Assembly: GCA_024687845.1 (NCBI GenBank)
Contig: JAILEL010000275.1
Span: forward strand, 1 to 16,349
DNA length: 16,349 bases
Reading direction: 5' to 3'
DNA from: Eubacterium sp.
Lineage (GTDB): Bacteria; Bacillota_A; Clostridia; Lachnospirales; Lachnospiraceae
Of the stretch, positions 1 through 6,755 are shown in pieces. A model generated the notes under the pieces. The model saw only the letters and a program-made list of their open reading frames with translations, did no database searches and was not told the origin of the DNA. Position numbers and translations under genes: made by a program. Position 1 is the first letter of the stretch; the number at the start of each line of letters is the position of its first letter.

Positions 1-200
1 ATAAATGCATGAGCCACACCAATGTAACATCCAAAGATATAATCTCCCACCAGATATGGTATTTTCTGACTATATCCAGTCCGATGTAACCCTAGCTGAA
101 TAACTGCATGACACAAAATCATACATATTATTGACAAAGACTTTAAGAGATCAAGATTATAATAACGTTCATTACTATTGATATCCGTTTCATTATTCAT
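1..200 (-). CDS. Partial polytopic membrane acyltransferase-like protein (N-terminus only)
   Basis: The reading frame opens at an ATG at 200 and stays open to the window edge, so only about the first 66 residues are present. The protein begins with a short polar stretch (MNNETDINSNERYYNLDLLK) and then a hydrophobic segment around residues 20-35 that contains a Cys-His pair. A second segment begins near residue 52 and ends in a VAHAF-type sequence at the edge. An 'NLDLLKSLSIICMILCHA' start resembles the first helix of DUF1624/heparan-glucosaminide N-acetyltransferase-like and acyltransferase-3 membrane proteins, in which a conserved His lies at the end of helix 1. This family link is inference from a short fragment. 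The start lies 5 nt after the stop of a 24-codon ORF, with a weak AAAGG upstream, so translation may be coupled. The rest of the gene lies outside the window. Confidence 0.6.
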   Translation of the reverse strand, partial: MNNETDINSNERYYNLDLLKSLSIICMILCHAVIQLGLHRTGYSQKIPYLVGDYIFGCYIGVAHAF

Positions 201-205
201 AAATC

Positions 206-280
206 TCAGCCTTTTTTTACTACCTTTCCAATTATACAAACATCTTTTGATGTAAGCTTCTGTACGATGTTTTCTTTCAT
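206..280 (-). CDS. Possible 24-aa small ORF upstream of the membrane protein
   Basis: The ATG at 280 is preceded by a good AGGAG site with 7-nt spacing. The ORF encodes 24 residues rich in Lys and Val (starts MKENIVQKLTSKDV, ends KVVKKG) and stops at TGA 208-206, 5 nt before the start of the acyltransferase-like gene. It lies 25 bp after the 92-aa gene. The ribosome site is better than that of the downstream gene, so it could be a leader peptide, a coupling ORF or a decayed gene tail. I recognise no family, and such a short ORF could be chance. Confidence 0.3.
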   Translation of the reverse strand: MKENIVQKLTSKDVCIIGKVVKKG

Positions 281-305
281 CCCAATGCTCCTCTCAAATC
301 CCGAT

Positions 306-584
306 TTAATACAATTCAATGTCATTCCTATCCGGAAACTCGCCATCGTGAAATAAAGCATAAACCACCTGTTGCAAATTCCAAGGTGATTCCCACCAGT
401 AAGCGCAATATTCGCCATATGTTTCCGACTTCCAGTCATTTCCCGTTAACTCATTAAGCTGACAACAAATCTCATCTGGGAGGTCATCAAAATAATCTCC
501 TGCCTCGTTGACAAGATCTTCCACTTTTCTTATCAGTTCTTTATCTTTTTTTACTTCATTCCAGTCCTTCATTTTTTCCTTCAT
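306..584 (-). CDS. Small acidic, Trp/Tyr-rich protein of unknown function (92 aa)
   Basis: I do not recognise this protein. It is soluble-looking, with no signal peptide or membrane segment. A charged helical first third (KDKELIRKVEDLVNEAGDYF) is followed by an aromatic centre (EYCAYWWESPWNLQQVVYAL) and an acidic end (DRNDIELY). The ATG at 584 is chosen because AGGA lies 7 nt upstream; a second in-frame ATG at 572 also has AAGGA nearby, so the start could shift by four residues. A sigma-A type promoter lies just upstream. It is the first gene of a likely minus-strand unit that continues into the 24-aa ORF and the membrane acyltransferase-like gene. Size and composition are compatible with an immunity-type or regulatory small protein, but nothing in the sequence shows that. 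Confidence 0.65.
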   Translation of the reverse strand: MKEKMKDWNEVKKDKELIRKVEDLVNEAGDYFDDLPDEICCQLNELTGNDWKSETYGEYCAYWWESPWNLQQVVYALFHDGEFPDRNDIELY

Positions 585-618
585 CCTATTATCCTGTAAG
601 TGAATTTAAACTAAGCCA

Positions 619-646
619 ATTCTACCATATTTTACACTTAAGGCAA
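619..646 (-). promoter_or_regulatory. Probable sigma-A promoter for the 92-aa gene
   Basis: On the minus strand, TTGCCT (646-641) and TAGAAT (624-619) are separated by 16 bp. Transcription would begin near 612, about 28 nt before the ATG at 584. The rest of 585-800 holds no gene I can support; it contains a small inverted repeat (GTGTGA/TCACAT near 728-744). Confidence 0.5.
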
Positions 647-802
647 TCAAATAAGTCGAATCAGTCAGCTACATCTGTTTCATTAATTATTTCTGCACTG
701 TTACCCCGACCATTTAACTGGCCGGAGGTGTGACTATTTCACATAAACGCCACCTTGCCTTATACTTTTTTTTATGATATACTGTCTTAGTTTTATTGAT
801 TG

Positions 803-808
803 TATAAT
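803..808 (+). promoter_or_regulatory. -10 box of the tRNA-Thr promoter
   Basis: A perfect TATAAT ends 12 nt before the first base of the tRNA, which is the expected distance for a short 5' leader. I see no good -35 hexamer at 16-18 bp upstream. Confidence 0.55.
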
Positions 809-820
809 ATAAAAGAATTT

Positions 821-893
821 GCTTCCGTAGCGCAGTTGGTAGCGCAACTGATTCGTAATCAGTAGGTCGAGGGTTCGAGTCCCTTCGGGAGCT
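821..893 (+). tRNA. tRNA-Thr (anticodon CGT)
   Basis: All four arms fold. The acceptor stem is GCTTCCG (821-827) with CGGGAGC (886-892), with one G-T pair. The D stem GCGC/GCGC (830-833/842-845) encloses an AGTTGGTA loop. The anticodon stem ACTGA/TCAGT (847-851/859-863) encloses TTCGTAA with anticodon CGT at 854-856, which reads ACG. The T stem GAGGG/CCCTT encloses TTCGAGT. The discriminator base is T893 and the 3' CCA is not encoded, so it must be added by the CCA-adding enzyme. G1-C72 and C2-G71 agree with threonine identity. The gene stands alone between its own -10 box and a terminator. Confidence 0.96.
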
Positions 894-906
894 AACGAAG
901 AAAAAT

Positions 907-952
907 AGCCACAAACCGCTAAAAATAAGGGTTTATGGCTGTTTTTGTTTTA
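907..952 (+). terminator. Rho-independent terminator of the tRNA-Thr gene
   Basis: The stem 907-917 (AGCCACAAACC) pairs with 930-940 (GGTTTATGGCT) with one mismatch and a 12-nt loop, followed directly by GTTTTTGTTTT. It lies 14 nt after the tRNA. Confidence 0.8.
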
Positions 953-1024
953 TTCATTTTGTTGCATTCCAATGTATCTCGTTGCATATTAGTAAATATT
1001 GGGGAAAATTTTTATTAAAATGAT

Positions 1025-1049
1025 AAACTTCTGAAACAATCTTCGTATA
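1025..1049 (+). promoter_or_regulatory. Candidate ECF-type promoter of the sigma/anti-sigma operon
   Basis: An AAAC element (1025-1028) and CGTATA (1044-1049) are 15 bp apart, resembling the AAC...CGTA pattern of ECF-dependent, often autoregulated promoters. A second TGAAAC lies at 1032-1037. AT-rich DNA makes chance matches likely, so this is tentative. Confidence 0.25.
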
Positions 1050-1055
1050 TATTAT

Positions 1056-1071
1056 TAAATGATATCATTTA
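1056..1071 (+). promoter_or_regulatory. 16-bp perfect palindrome upstream of the sigma gene, possible operator
   Basis: TAAATGATATCATTTA reads the same on both strands. It lies 44 bp before the GTG start and just downstream of the candidate promoter, a position where a bound dimer would block transcription. No second copy was noticed in the window. Confidence 0.35.
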
Positions 1072-1114
1072 TGACACAAAAATAATTAAAGAGTATTTGC
1101 TAAGGAGTGAAGGT

Positions 1115-1687
1115 GTGAATAAAAGAAGAATAAATGATGATAACTATATAGAACAGCTTCGAGCTAAGAACGAACGTGCTCTGGAGTATGTTGTTGAAAG
1201 ATATGGAGGGCTTCTATATTCAATACTTCGAAAAAAGCTTTATCTTATTCCTGATAAGGTCGATGAATGTTTCGATGATGTACTACTTAAGGTTTGGGAG
1301 CACTCAGAAGATTTTGATGAATCCCGTTGTGAGTTCAAATCCTGGATTGCCGCCATTGCACGATACAGAGCTATCGATTATCTAAGAGCATCCAAGCGGG
1401 AAATGCATATATCAGCTGAGTCTCTGGACGAAATGCCTGTCGATCTTGGCGCAACAGATGGTCGACTTAGAGATATAGAAGAAGCAATAGATGGTGAAGC
1501 TGAAAAAATGTTATCCTGTCTCTCCGATAAAGACCAGGAAATCTTCAGAAGAATATATCTGGATGGCGATAGTGTTGATGAAGTAAGTAAAGATATGAAT
1601 CTTCCTAAATCTCAAGTTTACAACCATACTTCAAGAGGAAAACGGAAGCTCCAAAAACTGTATACTCCAAACAGAGTAATACTTTAA
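1115..1687 (+). CDS. ECF-family RNA polymerase sigma factor (190 aa)
   Basis: This is a group 4 sigma factor that would direct RNA polymerase to a small stress- or envelope-related regulon. Region 2 spans about residues 10-90, with the -10 recognition helix around FKSWIAAIARYRAIDYLRA. Region 4 lies at about residues 125-182, with a helix-turn-helix 'DSVDEVSKDMNLPKSQVYNH' ending in SRGKRKLQ. The start chosen is GTG at 1115, because AAGGAG sits 7 nt upstream; a TTG at 1097 is in frame but would place the ribosome site inside the gene. The gene following 22 nt later encodes a membrane protein of anti-sigma type, so activity is probably held in check at the membrane. Length is normal for ECF factors. 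The subgroup cannot be assigned by eye. Confidence 0.92.
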   Translation: MNKRRINDDNYIEQLRAKNERALEYVVERYGGLLYSILRKKLYLIPDKVDECFDDVLLKVWEHSEDFDESRCEFKSWIAAIARYRAIDYLRASKREMHISAESLDEMPVDLGATDGRLRDIEEAIDGEAEKMLSCLSDKDQEIFRRIYLDGDSVDEVSKDMNLPKSQVYNHTSRGKRKLQKLYTPNRVIL

Positions 1688-1709
1688 GTCATATTTAAGG
1701 AGAAAATAT

Positions 1710-3164
1710 ATGGAGAATATATATAACATTTTAAATGATATAGATACTGATTTCAGTGAATTTGAAGAAGAAAGTTTATCTGAAATCGAAATCAAAAGAA
1801 TTAATGAACGTTTATCCAAAAAACTACATTCAAAAAATAAAAATAATCATAGCAAAGCTCTAACATGGATGGGGCGTGCAGCAGTAATTATGCTTGGATG
1901 TCTTACTATCGGAGGAGGAGTATATGCAGCTGCTTTCTACAGAAAAAATACCAAAAATGATTTTAGAGTTAAATCTTCAGAATCAAAGGTTATTTCAGAG
2001 GAAGGTAATAAGGTTACAAAGGAAATATATGATGATGAAACCGGCGGCAAAATCACCTATGATGTAGTTAATGACAATGCTAAGGATGCTGTTTTGGAGG
2101 AAAACACTGATGGAGCTGCAAAGCTGGTAGAAAAGGTTGAAAAAGCTGGATATGCAAATGCAGAAATTGTAAGTATAAGTAACGATATAACAGATTTTAA
2201 GATAGGAGTCAGATTCAACTTTGATAATGCCCCTGATCTAGAAGCATTAAAAACAAAAATTGATCAGGGCGTTTCTGAAGGTGTAAGCTGGACTGCTACT
2301 GAATACAGTGGTATTTCTCTTAAAACAACATTTGATGGTATAGAAATGTTCAGCTGGGGAAATGACTACAAAGTAGAAGGTAATTCTCTATATCTTGATT
2401 TTTTTATACTTCCAAATACTACTAAGGCATTTATGGAAGGAAATGATCCGAATGCTCCTCATAGAGATACACCGCTAACTGCAAATGCTTCTGAGGAAGA
2501 GATTGAGGAATGGAAGAAAGAATGGGAAGAATATGAAAAAACTCTTCCGGATCCATTAAATAGTATCATTGAGGTCAGCATTGATCTTGGTGAGGATTAT
2601 GGTGATACCTACACCTTTATAACAAAGCTTGATGGAAATTTTGAGGATTCCCAGCGCGAAATGATCAGCGTGAATGGTGGAAGCGGCGAATATAATCTGG
2701 ATGGAGTGTACGAATATATGTCTATAGACAGCTATTCAATGGGAGCTACCGGACTTCAATTCCATGGAGACTGGATTTACAGTGATGATTGGGACCTCAT
2801 CAATAAAACATGCGAAGAGCAAGGCATAGAATATTGTGGATTCCTTAGAATCAAGGCCTGGGACGATCTTGGAAATACTTATCTTATGTATATGTGCAAC
2901 GAACCCGGTGATGGAAGCGAAACAGATACTCCATATGGAAAAGCACCTGTCGACCGTTTTACTGCACCACTTTATGATAAAGCATCTTTACTGGAGGAGT
3001 ACGGAAAAGTCACAGGTATTGACTACTCCAGTGAATGGGCAGATGGTATATCTCAGATAACATTTGTTATTGAAAAAGTAATAGATATGCAGGATGCCAG
3101 TGGAAAAAATACTACTACTGTTGAACCTGTAACTGAACCTGTAACAATTAATCTGCCAGAATAA
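1710..3164 (+). CDS. Membrane anti-sigma factor with large extracellular domain (484 aa)
   Basis: This is the likely partner of the preceding ECF sigma factor. Residues 1-50 form a short, charged cytoplasmic region suited to binding the sigma factor. A single membrane helix follows at about 55-76 (GRAAVIMLGCLTIGGGVYAA), and about 400 residues are outside the cell. The plan matches the DUF4179-like anti-sigma proteins that accompany sigma genes in Clostridia. No zinc-binding anti-sigma motif (HxxxCxxC) is present. The ectodomain is acidic and Gly/Tyr-rich with no catalytic motif that I recognise, and it ends in a Pro/Thr/Val tail with the duplicated piece EPVTEPVT. The ATG at 1710 has AAGGAG at 7-nt spacing. 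The signal sensed is unknown. Confidence 0.82.
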   Translation: MENIYNILNDIDTDFSEFEEESLSEIEIKRINERLSKKLHSKNKNNHSKALTWMGRAAVIMLGCLTIGGGVYAAAFYRKNTKNDFRVKSSESKVISEEGNKVTKEIYDDETGGKITYDVVNDNAKDAVLEENTDGAAKLVEKVEKAGYANAEIVSISNDITDFKIGVRFNFDNAPDLEALKTKIDQGVSEGVSWTATEYSGISLKTTFDGIEMFSWGNDYKVEGNSLYLDFFILPNTTKAFMEGNDPNAPHRDTPLTANASEEEIEEWKKEWEEYEKTLPDPLNSIIEVSIDLGEDYGDTYTFITKLDGNFEDSQREMISVNGGSGEYNLDGVYEYMSIDSYSMGATGLQFHGDWIYSDDWDLINKTCEEQGIEYCGFLRIKAWDDLGNTYLMYMCNEPGDGSETDTPYGKAPVDRFTAPLYDKASLLEEYGKVTGIDYSSEWADGISQITFVIEKVIDMQDASGKNTTTVEPVTEPVTINLPE

Positions 3165-3208
3165 TTGAACCAAAACTGAAATCTGCAAAAAATTGTTTGT
3201 ATAAAATT

Positions 3209-3236
3209 GTTAGAGCAGGTGAAAACCTGCTCTAAC
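3209..3236. terminator. Perfect 12-bp hairpin between convergent genes, probable bidirectional terminator
   Basis: GTTAGAGCAGGT (3209-3220) pairs perfectly with ACCTGCTCTAAC (3225-3236) around a GAAA tetraloop. It lies between the ends of the anti-sigma gene (plus) and the SUKH gene (minus). The plus-strand side lacks a T-run; the minus-strand side continues CAATTTTAT, so termination is more convincing for the minus-strand gene. Confidence 0.6.
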
Positions 3237-3259
3237 ATCAAAATTCTGTAGGTGAATCT

Positions 3260-4234
3260 TTAGTTATATTGATTGTATTTAAAGGCATAGCCTTCACTAA
3301 TACATAATAATTTATCACCAATTTCTAATTTATCTTTTTTCCTTACGATAAAATCCATCTTTCTCTCTGTTTCTTTTAATTTATAAGTTGTAACTCCGTT
3401 TTCAACGGTAATATTTTCTATTACATCATACCAACACTTATATTCTCGTTTTAATATATCTGTTGTTATGATCATACTACCAATAATCAAAAATATAGTA
3501 AAAGGTATTAAGACAATAGGTATAAATACTAATAATGACATTTTACTGGTCATCCTTATAAGAATTAATATTGATACTATTGTCATTATAGGTATTGCTA
3601 TATACGCCCACATTTGATTATATAGTAATACATATTTTTTTACTGCTTTATGAATAGCATCATCCGGTTTAAAATATTCTAATGTGTCATGTTTGTGTAT
3701 TTCTTCTTCATCATCATAATCACATAGTCTTGAAATAAAATCTTCAAAATTCTTTGCTAAAACATATGGGGTTACATTCAGATCATCTATACTTAATTCA
3801 TTATCTATTGCAATTACTCTTGGTTCACCCTGTGAATCACATTCATTATAATCCAAATATATATTAGAGTGTCCGGAATTGGATGAACAAATTGATATAA
3901 GATTCTCTTCAAAATCTACTTTATTATTGTTTTGCTGATTTATTGAATAATTTTTCTCGCCAATTCCATATATTCCTTCTAAATCCCAGAAACCATCTGT
4001 GTTTTTCATTGCCAAATAAGTCTTTGATAATAATCCGCCATTATGTTTTTTCATTAAATATATATATGATTCAGGGAGTTTAAATCCTAATTGTTCTTCT
4101 GTTTTTTTAATCGTTTCGTCATCTAATGGTCCACAATCATATTCTTTTACTTCATCAGCTAATACTCCCCATTCATCCTTTTCATTTTCGTCAATTTTTA
4201 ACCATATTTCATCTAAATCAACATTCTCAAACAT
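3260..4234 (-). CDS. SMI1/KNR4 (SUKH) domain protein with two transmembrane helices (324 aa)
   Basis: The first half carries a SUKH-superfamily fold. Residues about 37-172 include 'LGFKLPESYIYLMKKHNGG', the characteristic helix and HNGG turn of SMI1/KNR4 proteins, and end with FEDFISRL. Many bacterial SUKH proteins are immunity partners of secreted toxins. The second half differs from ordinary SUKH proteins: two membrane helices at about 209-228 and 233-256 are followed by a cytoplasmic domain of roughly 65 residues with a beta-like, Lys/Glu-rich pattern (ITVENGVTTYKLKE...GDKLLCISEG). The ATG at 4234 has AAGGA 8 nt upstream. No toxin gene is next to it. A fragmentary small membrane ORF overlaps its start by 8 nt. 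An immunity or membrane-associated role is inference from the family. Confidence 0.8.
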   Translation of the reverse strand: MFENVDLDEIWLKIDENEKDEWGVLADEVKEYDCGPLDDETIKKTEEQLGFKLPESYIYLMKKHNGGLLSKTYLAMKNTDGFWDLEGIYGIGEKNYSINQQNNNKVDFEENLISICSSNSGHSNIYLDYNECDSQGEPRVIAIDNELSIDDLNVTPYVLAKNFEDFISRLCDYDDEEEIHKHDTLEYFKPDDAIHKAVKKYVLLYNQMWAYIAIPIMTIVSILILIRMTSKMSLLVFIPIVLIPFTIFLIIGSMIITTDILKREYKCWYDVIENITVENGVTTYKLKETERKMDFIVRKKDKLEIGDKLLCISEGYAFKYNQYN

Positions 4235-4365
4235 CTTGATTATCCTTTACTTTTACAACTGATTTTTTATCCCCGACAGATATCCCAATTATTACTGCAA
4301 TTACAGTTATTAGAATAAAAACTTTAGGATTACTGCTAGAAAAATATGCTTGGTATCAGCACCAT
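4227..4365 (-). pseudogene. Degenerate 44-aa membrane peptide ORF, frameshifted at a T5 run
   Basis: From the ATG at 4365 the frame reads MVLIPSIFF and stops. If one T of the five-T run (about 4340-4344) is removed, it continues as a 44-residue peptide with a clear membrane helix (NPKVFILITVIAVIIGISVG) and a Lys-rich tail, ending at TGA 4229-4227, which overlaps the SUKH start codon. The ATG sits about where transcription should begin, so it would be leaderless. This may be a broken small gene, a sequencing error, or a slippage site. Confidence 0.3.
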
Positions 4366-4371
4366 GTGCCA

Positions 4372-4399
4372 ATTTTATCATAATTTCTGACAAAATCAA
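4372..4399 (-). promoter_or_regulatory. Probable sigma-A promoter of the SUKH gene
   Basis: On the minus strand, TTGATT (4399-4394) and TAAAAT (4377-4372) are 16 bp apart, with transcription expected near 4365. That leaves a leader of about 130 nt before the SUKH start. Confidence 0.45.
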
Positions 4400-4410
4400 T
4401 GAGATTAAAT

Positions 4411-4466
4411 ATAATAAAAAACGAGCTGAACAACGGTAATCTGATATGTACCGTCATACAGCTCGT
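4411..4466 (-). terminator. Strong two-part Rho-independent terminator
   Basis: Outer arms ACGAGCTG (minus, 4466-4459) and CAGCTCGT (4428-4421) enclose an inner stem ACGGTA/TACCGT (4454-4449/4438-4433), with 4-nt internal loops on each side and a 10-nt apical loop. The tail is TTTTTATTAT. It ends the minus-strand transcript that carries the xpt and FnIII fragments. Confidence 0.85.
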
Positions 4467-4505
4467 CAATCATCTTAGGTTATCTTACGTGACAATTCAT
4501 AACAC

Positions 4506-4799
4506 TCACTTTATAGTAACCTTCTTAATAGTTGACCATTTTGAATATACCACGCCTTCACTGGTATTTTTGTAGGCTCTGATTCTGAAATAATATGTCT
4601 TGCCTTTTTTTAGCGAACCAAACTTGTGATTGGTTACGCCAGATTTCTTTATGATTATTCTTTTTACGCCCTTTGTGAAGTCGGCTGATGTACTCATCTC
4701 AATCTTATATCCGGTAATCTCACCCGGTATTTTATTCCATTTGATTTTTACCGAAGACGCATTTTTCGTTATCTTGAGAAGCTTAGGCTTCTTAGAAGC
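4506..4799 (-). pseudogene. 3' fragment of a surface protein: C-terminal fibronectin type III-like module
   Basis: About 97 codons encode one FnIII-like domain: a start KPKLLKITKNASSVKIKWNK, a centre GYKIEMSTSADFTKGVKR, and an end KKGKTYYFRIRAYKN...YSKWSTIKKVTIK. The Trp, Tyr-Arg-Ala-Tyr and SKWS pattern is what the last domain of large Lys-rich secreted proteins of Lachnospiraceae looks like. There is no start codon or ribosome site suited to it, no signal peptide, and the frame closes upstream within the xpt fragment, with which it overlaps in the +1 frame. It therefore looks like the tail of a gene whose body has been lost. The ATG at 4697 lies inside the domain and is not a likely start. 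Confidence 0.7.
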
Positions 4800-5151
4800 T
4801 ATCAGATTGGAAAGTTATCTGCCCATCATCTGTCATGCTTTCGATTATAGCAAGGGACATTACTTCGTATCCCAGCTCCTCAAGCTTCTTTCTGCCACTC
4901 TGAAATCCTTTTTCTATACAGAATCCTATGCCTGCAATCTTGGCACCTGCCTTGTTGCAAAGCTCGCATAATCCCTTCATAGCATTTCCGGTAGCAAGAA
5001 AATCATCCACGATCAGTACAGTATCCTCTTCGCTAAGATATTTCTTTGAAACAATGATTTTATTGACCTTCTTATAAGTATAAGAATAAACCTCAGTAGA
5101 ATATACATCCCCACCAATATTCAGACTCTGAGATTTCTTCGCAAAAAGCAT
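4792..5151 (-). pseudogene. xpt: 5'-truncated xanthine phosphoribosyltransferase
   Basis: The 119 codons match the C-terminal two-thirds of xanthine phosphoribosyltransferase, which salvages xanthine to XMP using PRPP. The PRPP-binding loop VLIVDDFLATGNA is intact, and the flanking landmarks match the Bacillus Xpt pattern: FAKKSQSLN, VYSYT, AGAKIAGIGFCIEKGFQ, GR, LEELGYEVMSLA. Family members are about 190 residues; the first 70 or so, with the N-terminal strand and helix region, are absent. In-frame codons just upstream of the ATG include a TGA, and no ribosome site precedes it. The break falls 40 bp after the stop of the 500-aa permease gene. It is most likely a non-functional remnant; a short active form cannot be excluded but would lack part of the fold. 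Confidence 0.8.
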
Positions 5152-5190
5152 TGATAAGTATCATTGGTTTGATATAAAAATAATTATTTC

Positions 5191-6693
5191 CTAACCTGCA
5201 ATTGCTTCGAGCGGTTTTATTCTGGATGCCCATCTTGCCGGGAAGGCACCTGCTAATACGGATACAAATACTGATGCAGCTACTGCCAGAAGAATCAGCC
5301 ACGCAGGTGTATTCATAATCCAGGTCTCTTCAGGCATTTTCATAAATACTACAAGCTTATTATTTATATAAATATTCACTATTAATGACAATATAACTCC
5401 GAAAACTCCACCAACAAATCCCATAAGCGCCGATTCAAAAAGAAACATGAAACTTATATCATCACTATCTGAACCTAGCATTTTCAAGAGTCCTATCTCT
5501 CTTACTCTATCGTATACCGCCGTCATCATAGTATTTATAATTCCTATCACTGCAACAATACCTGCTATCAGGCCTATCGCTCCAAGTATGAACTGGACCA
5601 TATCTACAGTTCTATTAACACTCTCAAATGCTTCAAGATTGTTATGAACCTGATAGCCCATATCCTTAATAACCTTTGATACATGTTCAACGTTTTCTGT
5701 CTTATCTACCTTTATTATCAGTCTGCTATATGCCCAGGTAGAATATGGTCGATTGTTTTTATCCAGTGGCTGACCTGGAATCAGTCCATTTTTCGACTGT
5801 CTTTTAAGATATAATTTGAGTGAATCGATATCTGTATACAAGCTATAATCATATTCATTATCTGTTTCTCCGACTATTCGAAGCTTCTGAACCGAAGGTT
5901 CTCTGTTTTCTTCACTGTCATCTACACTATCAACGCTATTTTCACCGTTTTCTTTTTTGCTCTTGCTATTTTCTGAAGAAGAAATATCTGACTCTGATTC
6001 TTCTGAATCCCCAGAAGGTGTTTTCTCATTATCGTCACCTTTCGTATCGTCATCCAATTCTTCTGATGTATCTGACTCAGTAGTATCCTCCAAATGATTT
6101 ACATCATCTGATTCTTCTAGTTTCTCCAGATCATCTACCACAGACATATAATAATCACTCAGACTAAAATCCATTCTTTTACCCACTAGTGATTCATTTC
6201 CTCTAACGCTCTCATTAAATTGCTGCCATGTTTTTACATTATATAATGACTCTCTCACTCCATTACCTATAAGTAGTTCAGGTCTCGAGCCATTTTTCTT
6301 TGGGATTTCTCCTTCCTTTAAGTTTAAAGACTGCATATATTCAGTCGGAACTCCATATATAGAATTCCAGCTCATAAAACCAATTATCTTCTCATCACCT
6401 TCTATTGAAATAACCGGATATACAGCTTCTACATTATCCAGTTTCTCAATTTTCTTAACTATAGCATCTGTAAGAATCTGATCCTTTCTCATAGTATTCT
6501 GAGGAAAAATCAAAATCTCTTTTGCGCTTCCCGACTTCTCCACCTCATCCATCATTGTTTTTTTAGCTCCCATTCCTGTTGTAAGCATTGTAACAATGGA
6601 CATGATGCCGATCGTTATTCCTATTATAGTTAGCGCAGTTCTCAGCTTCCTAAGTTTTATATTGGCAAGACTAAGTCTTATTATATATCCCAT
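5191..6693 (-). CDS. MacB/FtsX-type ABC transporter permease with acidic extracellular insert (500 aa)
   Basis: This is a membrane subunit of an ABC system of the mechanotransmission (MacB/LolE) class. It has four helices: about 20-40 right after the amphipathic 'RLSLANIKLRKLRTALTI' start, then 367-390, 416-442 and 463-486. The large extracellular part lies between helices 1 and 2. The FtsX core shows INTMMTAVYDRVREIGLLKMLGS and the classical end AGAFPARWASRIKPLEAIAG. An insert at about 187-265 is almost entirely Asp, Glu, Ser, Asn and Lys and is probably disordered. The ATG at 6693 has GAGG upstream at 7-nt spacing. It is the last gene of the operon, 101 nt after the preceding one, and probably uses the ATPase at 10495-11163, the only one in the window. 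Confidence 0.88.
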   Translation of the reverse strand: MGYIIRLSLANIKLRKLRTALTIIGITIGIMSIVTMLTTGMGAKKTMMDEVEKSGSAKEILIFPQNTMRKDQILTDAIVKKIEKLDNVEAVYPVISIEGDEKIIGFMSWNSIYGVPTEYMQSLNLKEGEIPKKNGSRPELLIGNGVRESLYNVKTWQQFNESVRGNESLVGKRMDFSLSDYYMSVVDDLEKLEESDDVNHLEDTTESDTSEELDDDTKGDDNEKTPSGDSEESESDISSSENSKSKKENGENSVDSVDDSEENREPSVQKLRIVGETDNEYDYSLYTDIDSLKLYLKRQSKNGLIPGQPLDKNNRPYSTWAYSRLIIKVDKTENVEHVSKVIKDMGYQVHNNLEAFESVNRTVDMVQFILGAIGLIAGIVAVIGIINTMMTAVYDRVREIGLLKMLGSDSDDISFMFLFESALMGFVGGVFGVILSLIVNIYINNKLVVFMKMPEETWIMNTPAWLILLAVAASVFVSVLAGAFPARWASRIKPLEAIAG

Positions 6694-6755
6694 ATTTTTT
6701 CCTCATTATATCTTCCTTCTTCATTTCCATTAAAGAAATGTTACTTTTCACGGTT

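Noticed and set aside
206..439. 77-codon minus-strand ORF overlapping the 92-aa gene
   Set aside because: It is an extension of the 24-codon ORF through the coding sequence of the 92-aa gene in another frame, without a ribosome site at its first Met.
714..914. 66-codon ORF on the minus strand containing SRRDSNPRPTDYESVALP
   Set aside because: It is the antisense reading of the tRNA-Thr gene; this peptide pattern is a well-known false ORF opposite tRNA genes.
821..1000. tRNA-Thr as an occupied integration site
   Set aside because: No integrase, no second copy of the tRNA 3' end and no element boundary was found in the window.
4784..4815. Programmed +1 frameshift joining Xpt to the FnIII domain
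   Set aside because: The frames overlap by chance at TTCTAAG, there is no recognised slippery element, and the xpt part already lacks its 5' end; two fragments is the simpler reading.
5152..5190. Purine riboswitch or promoter for the xpt fragment
   Set aside because: Only 39 bp separate it from the permease stop, with no aptamer-like structure or ribosome site.
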